Assembly: GCA_937876995.1 (NCBI GenBank)
Contig: CALEFD010000057.1
Location: forward strand, 1-31,853
Direction of reading: 5' to 3'
Length of the DNA: 31,853 nt
Origin: an uncultured Bacteroidales bacterium
GTDB lineage: Bacteria > Bacteroidota > Bacteroidia > Bacteroidales > Bacteroidaceae
Below the pieces are notes generated by a model. It did no database searches and was not told the origin of the DNA. It was given only the letters and a program-made list of their open reading frames with translations. The position numbers and the translations under genes are program-made. Positions 17,629 to 23,293 of this stretch are shown here, one piece after another. Numbering within the stretch: the first letter of the stretch is position 1; each line of letters begins with the position of its first letter.

Positions 17629-17700
17629 GAAGATACTTGCATTCGTTTTGAAAAATATTGAAGTAAACTTCATATTTCTCACTCATTTGTTGTATCTTTG
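17629..17700. repeat. Duplicated regulatory element, copy 2, with active-looking promoter
   Basis: This is the second copy of the 72-bp unit. Its inverted repeat is AAATATTGAAG (17653-17663) against CTTCATATTT (17668-17677). The arm tips differ from copy 1 (GAAC/GTTC against GAAG/CTTC) but pairing is kept. This copy ends in a perfect -7 box. Confidence 0.85.
17693..17700 (+). promoter_or_regulatory. Promoter -7 box of the structured RNA
   Basis: TATCTTTG is a perfect TAnnTTTG box. The expected start, 4-5 bases downstream, falls at 17704-17705, exactly where the closing stem of the RNA begins. The inverted repeat of copy 2 covers the -33 position, so it could be an operator. Confidence 0.8.
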
Positions 17701-17704
17701 TATT

Positions 17705-17884
17705 ACCGTATCGGGCTAGATCGGGAGACTCATCAAATAATTCAGAGAACCGAGGTATAGCTTCCGGTTCCAATGGCGGGCCACGCTCCGAAAGGAGTAA
17801 CCTTGAGTCGGTGGATTACAAAGGAACGGAGCACTCAAATCTTGTACTTAGGAGTTCTCATCACATCACCGATGCGGTTTTTTT
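17705..17884 (+). ncRNA. Structured small RNA, Bacteroidales-1-like (possibly 6S-like)
   Basis: This RNA is about 180 nt, bounded by a strong promoter and a T run. Its ends pair with each other: ACCGTATCGG (17705-17714) with CCGATGCGGT (17869-17878), one wobble. A second closing stem pairs 17725-17731 with 17852-17859 around one bulged base. Inside are a GNRA-capped hairpin CTCC-GAAA-GGAG (17786-17797), GAACCG with CGGTTC, and TTGAGT with ACTCAA. From memory, the Bacteroidales-1 RNA motif is described as promoter- and terminator-bounded and located downstream of the L20 gene, which matches this locus. I also recall it being compared with 6S RNA, whose length and closed-end shape are similar, but the interior pairing I can draw is branched and not clearly rod-like. 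There is no convincing reading frame. Confidence 0.75.
17869..17884 (+). terminator. Terminator formed by the closing stem of the small RNA
   Basis: The T run (17878-17884) directly follows CCGATGCGG. Local hairpins here are weak (ACCG-ATG-CGGT, 4 bp), so the best stem before the T run is the long-range one with the RNA's own 5' end. Termination may therefore depend on the whole RNA folding. Confidence 0.6.
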
Positions 17885-17917
17885 AATAATATAATTACTA
17901 ATTAAATATAAACGCGT

Positions 17918-19654
17918 ATGAAGAAACTGCTACTAATTATTTGTTTATTCTGTGTCTCTTTGTCTTATGCGGCCGATAAAAAAACATTGGTGCATCATTT
18001 TAATTATGAAGAGATTGGAACCCAATTTAAAATTTATGATGTAAGCGGTGGCCTTGTGGATCCATCAATCTCATCTGCTACGGTAATAAAAGATGAAAAT
18101 TCAGCAACCGGTTTTGGTAATGTGTTGCATGTAAAGGTTGGTGACGTTGTATCTTATATTGAATTCGAAATTCCAAATGGTTTGAATGGAACAAAGGCTT
18201 CAAGTGAATTTCATACAATTACATTTACTATTTTAAGACCGGATGGTCAGCCGGAACAATTTAAGGGAACCTTTACTTTGAGTTTTGGTAATACAATTTC
18301 AACTAAAACATCTTCCGCAGTGATTGATGCACCAGTGGGTGTTGAAAAAACATTGTCTTACAGTGTAAATAAGGTTTCAAGTATATCTAAAAAATTTAGA
18401 ATAGGATTTAATGTTAAGAATTCTGAATATTATATAGATGATATCTATTTTTGGTCTGTAAATTATAATTACGATTATACAGATCCACTGCAGACTGCAC
18501 GTTATCATGCAGATCAGATTGGTAAGAATTTAGGTGTATGCGTAAGTCCAAATCAGTTGAGTGAAACTTCCAGAGAGGGCCAGACTATCTATAGAAACTT
18601 TAACATGGTAGTTGGTGAAAATGCTATGAAATTTGATGCAACTGAACCAAGTAGAAATAACTTTAATTTCAGTGCAGGTGATCAGATTGTAAAATTTGCG
18701 CAAAAACACGATATGGAGGTTCGTGGTCACACATTGGCATGGCATTCACAAACATCCCAGTGGGTACATGATGGCAACTATAGTAAGAAGGAAATGCTGG
18801 CTATTCTGAAAAATCACATTTTCAATGTAGTGGGCCATTGGAAGGGTCAGATTACCGAATGGGACGTTGTAAACGAGGTTCTTGCAGATGGTCAGCCTGT
18901 GCAAGATAAAGGTTATGTATTGCGTGGAAGTTCTGTTTGGTATGAAAGATGCGGTGAAGAGTTTATAGATTCAGCTTTTGTTTGGGCGCATCAAGCAGAC
19001 CCGGATGCAGTTCTTTATATAAATGATTATAATATAGGTCATTGGGGCGGAGGCCATTATGAAAATGGTAAGACACGCGGTATGTATAATTTGGCAAAGC
19101 GTCTAAAGGAAGATGGTATTCCAATTCATGGAGTAGGAATGCAGATGCATACCTCTATTAGTAATCTTAGAGTTGCAGAGATTGAAAAGACCGTGCAAGA
19201 GTTTGAAAAGATAGGTTTGAAGTGTATTATTACCGAACTTGATATACCGGGAAGTAATCCGAGCAATAACAGTGAACAATCTACTCAGGCTACACAATAT
19301 GCCGGTCTTGCCGATATTATCTGCCGTTACGATAATGCTCCATCAATGGTGGTTTGGGGTATTGCAGATAATAAATCTTGGTTGGAAAATTCTGAGGCTA
19401 CCAAACCTTTGTTGTTTGAACCAAATTTTGCAGCTAAGAAATCATATCTTAAGATAGTTGATACATTTGAAAAGTATGCTGTTGCTGCAAATGTTGAACC
19501 TGTTGTAAAGGATGAAGTCAATCCATTGCCGGCAGTTGTTGATGTGTATAACCTAATGGGACAGAAGGTTGCATCGCAGATGTTACTTGAAGATATTGAA
19601 ACACTTCCTACCGGTTTGTATATAGTAGGTGGGAAGAAGATTTATATCAGATAA
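17918..19654 (+). CDS. Secreted endo-1,4-beta-xylanase, glycoside hydrolase family 10
   Basis: The protein has 578 residues. A signal peptide (1-18, ending SYA) is followed by an N-terminal beta-sandwich region of about 170 residues that resembles a carbohydrate-binding module. The GH10 barrel begins near residue 190. The acid/base is E320 in WDVVNEV and the nucleophile is E440 in IITELDIPG. GHTLAWHSQ, INDYN and GVGMQMH are other family landmarks. The last 40 residues (VYNLMGQKVAS ... LPTGLYIVGGKKIYIR) look like the type A C-terminal sorting signal of type IX secretion, so export to the surface or medium is inferred. The gene starts 33 bases after the small-RNA T run and no TAnnTTTG box is visible between, so it may depend on read-through of that terminator. 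Arabinose-removing GH51 and GH43 genes are nearby. Confidence 0.92.
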   Translation: MKKLLLIICLFCVSLSYAADKKTLVHHFNYEEIGTQFKIYDVSGGLVDPSISSATVIKDENSATGFGNVLHVKVGDVVSYIEFEIPNGLNGTKASSEFHTITFTILRPDGQPEQFKGTFTLSFGNTISTKTSSAVIDAPVGVEKTLSYSVNKVSSISKKFRIGFNVKNSEYYIDDIYFWSVNYNYDYTDPLQTARYHADQIGKNLGVCVSPNQLSETSREGQTIYRNFNMVVGENAMKFDATEPSRNNFNFSAGDQIVKFAQKHDMEVRGHTLAWHSQTSQWVHDGNYSKKEMLAILKNHIFNVVGHWKGQITEWDVVNEVLADGQPVQDKGYVLRGSSVWYERCGEEFIDSAFVWAHQADPDAVLYINDYNIGHWGGGHYENGKTRGMYNLAKRLKEDGIPIHGVGMQMHTSISNLRVAEIEKTVQEFEKIGLKCIITELDIPGSNPSNNSEQSTQATQYAGLADIICRYDNAPSMVVWGIADNKSWLENSEATKPLLFEPNFAAKKSYLKIVDTFEKYAVAANVEPVVKDEVNPLPAVVDVYNLMGQKVASQMLLEDIETLPTGLYIVGGKKIYIR

Positions 19655-19675
19655 TAAACTACAGATTAAATAGAA

Positions 19676-19710
19676 TAGGGCGGTCTTGATTAAAGATCGC
19701 CCTATTGTTT
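19676..19710. terminator. Terminator between the xylanase and mltG
   Basis: TAGGGCGGTCTT (19676-19687) pairs with AAGATCGCCCTA (19693-19704), one wobble, followed rightward by TTGTTTT. It lies between two convergent genes and best serves the xylanase; leftward the T run is weaker. Confidence 0.85.
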
Positions 19711-19716
19711 TGTCAG

Positions 19717-20754
19717 TTAAAATACTATGTCGTATCTTAGCGCTCGTATTGATTCATGATAACGAGCTGCATTTACATTATGTTGTGACAGCGTTGTTGC
19801 AAAATTATGGTAACCGGAGAAATCTTCTTTTGCGCACATATACAAATACTTATGCTTGGTGTAATTTAAAACTGCATCTATAGATTTGATATTTACAAAT
19901 CTGATAGGAGCAGGTGGTAATCCTACGTATTTGTAGGTGTTATATGGTGAATCTGTTTCCAGATGTTTCTTTAAAACTCTTATAGGACGTTCTCCACCTA
20001 ATGCATAAATTACAGTAGGGTCGGCTTGTAAAAGCATTCCTCTGTTTAATCTGTTTATATACAGACCTGCAACAATAGGTAGTTCTTCGTTTTGTGCCGT
20101 CTCTTCTTCTACTATAGATGCTAATGTCATAACCTCTTCAGGAGTTAAACCTATTGCTTTTGCTTTCTCTAATCTGCTCTCATTCCAAAAGGCATCTCTC
20201 TCTTTAATCATACGCTTTATAAAACCATCTATGGAGACATTCCAATAGAATTCGTATGTATTGGGTACTATCAAACAAAATACGCTATTTCCATTGTAGC
20301 CTTGACTTTTTAGATATTCAATATCATTTAATTTCTCTGCAATAGTGGCCGAATCCATCATTAGCTGGGACGAAATGGTCGTTGCAATCTGATCAACAGT
20401 TCTGGTGCTGTTTATTACAACTTTAACCGGTGTTTGCATACTTGCAACAAGTATGTCTGCTATGTTTTTTGCGCTATATCCTTTCTTTATAATGTAGTGT
20501 CCCGTATGTACGTTTTCGTCATATTTTTTTAATTTAAGTATCCATTTCAGTCCCTTGAGATTTGCTTCGGAATCATTTTCGGAAATCATTTCAATTATAT
20601 CGTCAGCTGTATTATCGGGGGTGATATAGATACTAAAATCGTACGATTCAATTTGTGGCGATACTATTAGCTTGAAACAACGAAATGTTATGCTCAATAT
20701 AAGAATTGCGGCAATATTAGCTATCCAGATGAAGATTAATTTTTTATTATTCAT
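19717..20754 (-). CDS. mltG: Endolytic peptidoglycan transglycosylase MltG
   Basis: The protein has 345 residues. One N-terminal membrane segment (about 5-25) anchors a periplasmic part. A LysM-like subdomain comes first, then the YceG/MltG catalytic domain with LASIVEEETA, which holds the catalytic Glu, followed by AGLYINRLNRGMLLQADPTVIYALG, the family's signature, and SPYNTYKYVGLPPAPI. MltG cuts growing glycan strands and helps set their length. Length and motifs are typical. It has a well-formed promoter of its own and no cotranscribed neighbour. Confidence 0.95.
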   Translation of the reverse strand: MNNKKLIFIWIANIAAILILSITFRCFKLIVSPQIESYDFSIYITPDNTADDIIEMISENDSEANLKGLKWILKLKKYDENVHTGHYIIKKGYSAKNIADILVASMQTPVKVVINSTRTVDQIATTISSQLMMDSATIAEKLNDIEYLKSQGYNGNSVFCLIVPNTYEFYWNVSIDGFIKRMIKERDAFWNESRLEKAKAIGLTPEEVMTLASIVEEETAQNEELPIVAGLYINRLNRGMLLQADPTVIYALGGERPIRVLKKHLETDSPYNTYKYVGLPPAPIRFVNIKSIDAVLNYTKHKYLYMCAKEDFSGYHNFATTLSQHNVNAARYHESIRALRYDIVF

Positions 20755-20774
20755 TGTCTTTAGTTTTACTTTGA

Positions 20775-20805
20775 CAAAGGTATCCTTTTAATTTCATAAC
20801 ACAAA
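20775..20805 (-). promoter_or_regulatory. Promoter of mltG
   Basis: Leftward TTTG (20805-20802), a 19-base spacer, and TACCTTTG (20782-20775) form one of the two best-spaced Bacteroidota promoters in the window. The start of transcription should lie near 20771, about 17 bases before the ATG. Confidence 0.85.
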
Positions 20806-20841
20806 ATATGATATGCACCAGTAGAAAAAATATGAGGAACA

Positions 20842-20874
20842 TTTGTTACTATATCAATGCTTTTTATATCTTTG
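20842..20874 (+). promoter_or_regulatory. Promoter of the GH51 gene
   Basis: TTTG (20842-20845), a 21-base spacer, and TATCTTTG (20867-20874) fit the Bacteroidota consensus. The leader to the ATG at 20926 is about 47 bases. Confidence 0.8.
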
Positions 20875-20925
20875 TAAGTTGTTGTGTGAATGAAAGATTA
20901 AATTAATTTAATAACTATAATATTT

Positions 20926-22494
20926 ATGAAGAAATTAACAACATTATTGGCTCTGGCATTGACAATGTCGGTTAGCGCAAAAGATGAGATTACAATTACA
21001 GTGCATGCGGACAAACCGGGTAGTGTGATTGATAAAAATATTTATGGTCAGTTCTCGGAACACCTTGGAACATGTATCTATGGTGGTCTTTGGGTAGGCG
21101 AAGATTCAGATATTCCTAATACACAGGGTTATCGTAATGACGTACTTGAAGCTTTGAAAGAACTTGAAGTTCCTGTAATGCGTTGGCCGGGTGGTTGCTT
21201 TGCAGATGAATATCACTGGATGGATGGTATTGGTCCAAAGGAAAACAGACCACGTATGGTGAACAACAACTGGGGTGGTATAGTAGAAGATAACAGCTTT
21301 GGTACTCACGAATTCTTGAACCTTTGCGAAATCTTGGGTTGCGAACCTTATATCAGCCTTAACGTAGGTAGTGGTTCTGTTCAGGAAGCTGCTCAGTGGA
21401 TTGAATATATGAACGCTGCCGATGGTCCTATGGCTAAACTGCGTAAGCAGAACGGTCGTGAAAAACCTTGGAAGGTTAAATATATTGGTATTGGTAACGA
21501 AGCTTGGGGTTGCGGTGGCAACATGTTACCTGAATACTATTCAGACATTTTCCGCAGATATCAGACCTATTGCCGTGACTATAGCGGAACCCGCATCTTT
21601 AAGATTGCCAGCGGTGCATCTGACTACGATTATGAATGGACAGAAGTTCTTATGAAGAAGGTAGGTTCTATGATGAACGCTGTGTCTCTTCATTATTATA
21701 CAGTTTCTGGTTGGGTAGGTAGCAAGGCTCCTGCTGTAGGTTTCTCAGAAGAAGAGTATTACTGGTGCTTGGGTAAGTGTCTTGGTATTGAACCTGTAAT
21801 CCAGAAGCACTTGGCAATTATGTCTGAATACGATCCTGAGAACCGTATTCCTCTGTTTGTTGACGAATGGGGAACATGGTGGGAACCAGAACCTGGAACT
21901 CAGCTCTTCCAGCAGAATACAATGCGTGATGCTTTTGTAGCTTCATTGTCACTTGATGTATTCCACAAGTATGCAGACAGAATCAAAATGTGTAACATCG
22001 CTCAGGTAGCTAATGTACTTCAGGCTATGATTCTTACTAAGGAAGACAAAATGGTTCTTACTCCAACATATTACATCTTCAAAATGTATAAACCTCACAT
22101 GGATGCAAATCTTATTCCAATAGATATGGAAGGTGTTGATGTTAAGTTGGTACGTAACGAACGTTATGAAGCTAACCCATCAGAAGGAGCAAACAGACCT
22201 TTGCCACTTCTTAGTGCTACAGCTTCTAAGGATAAAGAAGGTAAACTGCACGTTTCAATGTCAAACGTAAAGATTGATGAAGAAGAGACTGTTGTTCTGG
22301 ACTTAAAGGGTATGAAAGCAAAGAGCATTAAGGCTACTATCCTTACATCAGAAAACAAAGATGACCACAATACATTTGAAAATCCTGATAATGTTCAGTT
22401 GGTTGAATTCAAAGACTTTAAGATTGATAAAAAGACTGGCGCTGTTACAGTTAATATGCCAGCACTCAGCGTTGTGACTCTTGAAATTCTTTAA
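20926..22494 (+). CDS. Secreted alpha-L-arabinofuranosidase, glycoside hydrolase family 51
   Basis: The protein has 522 residues. A short signal peptide (1-18, ending VSA) leads into the GH51 fold: an opening beta strand region with IYGQFSEHLGTCIYGGLW, MRWPGGCFADEYHW, then the acid/base E192 in GIGNEAWGCGG and the nucleophile E314 in FVDEWGTWW. HYYT and the C-terminal beta-sandwich (about 390-522) are also typical. The enzyme releases terminal arabinofuranose from arabinoxylan or arabinan fragments. The signal peptide suggests periplasmic action. No SusC/SusD or regulator is adjacent; it is transcribed alone from its own promoter. It complements the GH10 and GH43 genes of this window. Confidence 0.93.
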   Translation: MKKLTTLLALALTMSVSAKDEITITVHADKPGSVIDKNIYGQFSEHLGTCIYGGLWVGEDSDIPNTQGYRNDVLEALKELEVPVMRWPGGCFADEYHWMDGIGPKENRPRMVNNNWGGIVEDNSFGTHEFLNLCEILGCEPYISLNVGSGSVQEAAQWIEYMNAADGPMAKLRKQNGREKPWKVKYIGIGNEAWGCGGNMLPEYYSDIFRRYQTYCRDYSGTRIFKIASGASDYDYEWTEVLMKKVGSMMNAVSLHYYTVSGWVGSKAPAVGFSEEEYYWCLGKCLGIEPVIQKHLAIMSEYDPENRIPLFVDEWGTWWEPEPGTQLFQQNTMRDAFVASLSLDVFHKYADRIKMCNIAQVANVLQAMILTKEDKMVLTPTYYIFKMYKPHMDANLIPIDMEGVDVKLVRNERYEANPSEGANRPLPLLSATASKDKEGKLHVSMSNVKIDEEETVVLDLKGMKAKSIKATILTSENKDDHNTFENPDNVQLVEFKDFKIDKKTGAVTVNMPALSVVTLEIL

Positions 22495-22512
22495 TAATAA
22501 CTGATTTATAAA

Positions 22513-22551
22513 TAAGGGCCTCAATGGAGTAATCTGTTGAGGTCTTGTTTT
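22513..22551 (+). terminator. Terminator-like hairpin after GH51
   Basis: GGCCTCAA (22517-22524) pairs with TTGAGGTC (22537-22544), one wobble, followed by TTGTTTT. It ends right before the alaX ATG at 22553, so it may also modulate alaX expression. Confidence 0.6.
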
Positions 22552-22552
22552 A

Positions 22553-23029
22553 ATGGAAAATATGGAAACTGTACCTCAATTAAATGATCATAATAAACAG
22601 GAATATCCACCTATGCATACTGCAGAACATATTTTGAATGCAACAATGGTGAAGATGTTTGGCTGTCCGCGTTCTAAAAATGCTCATATAGAGCGTAAGA
22701 AATCAAAGTGTGACTATATTCTTGAATCGGAACCAACCGAGGTTCAAATTGCAGAATTGGAATCTAAGGTTAATGAAGTGATAGCAAGAAATCTTGATGT
22801 TACAATTGATTACGTAACGCATCAAGAGGCTGCATCTATTGTGGATTTGAGCAAGCTTCCGGATGATGTGTCGGAGACTTTGAGAATAGTGAGAGTGGGG
22901 GATTATGATGCTTGTGCTTGTATAGGGGCTCATGTGGCAAATACTTCCCAGATTGGGCAGTTCAAAATTCTCTCTCATAGCTTCAATGATGGCATTTGGC
23001 GCGTAAGGTGGAGAGTCATGGAGCGGTAA
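22553..23029 (+). CDS. AlaX-like alanyl-tRNA editing domain protein
   Basis: The protein has 158 residues made of a free-standing tRNA-synthetase second additional domain, as found in AlaRS/ThrRS editing. The zinc-site motifs are visible: HTAEHIL (22-28) and, near the C-terminus, CACIGAHVANTSQIGQFKI, which gives the Cys and His ligands. Such proteins hydrolyse Ser- or Gly-tRNA-Ala formed in error. The ATG at 22553 is used; a second ATG three codons later is possible. The last codons (GAG CGG TAA) lie inside a stretch that reads as a tRNA 3' end on the other strand. No promoter box is obvious, so low-level read-through from GH51 is possible. Confidence 0.82.
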   Translation: MENMETVPQLNDHNKQEYPPMHTAEHILNATMVKMFGCPRSKNAHIERKKSKCDYILESEPTEVQIAELESKVNEVIARNLDVTIDYVTHQEAASIVDLSKLPDDVSETLRIVRVGDYDACACIGAHVANTSQIGQFKILSHSFNDGIWRVRWRVMER

Positions 23030-23060
23030 GCGGGGCTCGAACCCGTGCAGTCGCACGGGT
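23019..23060 (-). other. tRNA-like 3' remnant and perfect hairpin overlapping the alaX stop
   Basis: On the minus strand CGGGTTCGAGCCCCG, TTACCGC, T, CCA reads as a T-arm, acceptor strand, discriminator and encoded CCA (CCA at 23021-23019). It resembles the 3' end of the intact tRNA-Gly(CCC) about 130 bp away, with the same acceptor strand and 3 differences over 21 bases. No matching 5' acceptor GCGGTAA exists for it other than the one in tRNA-Gly. It is joined to a perfect 8-bp hairpin, ACCCGTGC-AGTC-GCACGGGT (23041-23060). It could be a decayed tRNA, an integration scar or a tRNA-mimic RNA. Confidence 0.5.
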
Positions 23061-23123
23061 AATTCCCGCGAACCTTATCTATTATTTGGGCCGCGAGTTC
23101 GATATTGGTATATAAACTAAGTG

Positions 23124-23148
23124 AAAAAAATAACGCCGGTATGGCGTT
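23124..23148 (-). terminator. Terminator of tRNA-Gly
   Basis: Leftward, AACGCC pairs with GGCGTT (23148-23143 with 23137-23132) around a 5-base loop, followed by A and a run of seven T (23130-23124). It starts nine bases past the tRNA 3' end. Confidence 0.9.
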
Positions 23149-23156
23149 GAACTTTG

Positions 23157-23229
23157 AGCGGTAAACGAGACTCGAACTCGCGACCCTCGGCTTGGGAAGC
23201 CAATGCTCTACCAACTGAGCTATTACCGC
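23157..23229 (-). tRNA. tRNA-Gly (anticodon CCC)
   Basis: The minus-strand cloverleaf is complete: acceptor GCGGTAA with TTACCGC and discriminator T, D-arm AGCTCAGTTGGTAGAGC, anticodon stem TTGGC/GCCGA with loop TTCCCAA giving anticodon CCC (GGG codons), and T-arm GCGAGTTCGAGTCTCG. Length is 73 nt. CCA is not encoded. Confidence 0.95.
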
Positions 23230-23234
23230 AGAAA

Positions 23235-23278
23235 TATTACCTTTGCAAGGTTGATGTTGCAAAGGTAATACTTTTTTT
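23235..23278 (+). terminator. Perfect 14-bp palindrome plus T run
   Basis: TATTACCTTTGCAA (23235-23248) is exactly complementary to 23257-23270 around an 8-base loop, followed by C and seven T (23272-23278). Read rightward it is a strong intrinsic terminator, protecting the convergent DUF4301 gene from alaX-side transcription. Each arm also carries a TACCTTTG -7 box, one on each strand. Confidence 0.8.
23260..23267 (-). promoter_or_regulatory. -7 box of tRNA-Gly, inside the palindrome
   Basis: Leftward TACCTTTG is a perfect -7 box and would start transcription near 23256, about 27 bases before the tRNA 5' end. A partial -33 (TTTA, 23288-23285) lies upstream at short spacing. Confidence 0.7.
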
Positions 23279-23293
23279 GTGACGTAAACCAAT

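Noticed and set aside
17546..17700. CRISPR array
   Set aside because: There are only two units, the 83-bp period is nearly all repeat, spacers are absent and no cas genes are nearby.
7154..22494. A polysaccharide utilization locus
   Set aside because: No SusC, SusD or dedicated regulator is present and the hydrolase genes are separated by housekeeping genes.
23019..23110. tmRNA or tRNA-Sec
   Set aside because: There is no matching 5' acceptor strand, no tag reading frame, and no UCA anticodon arm; only the 3' end looks tRNA-like.
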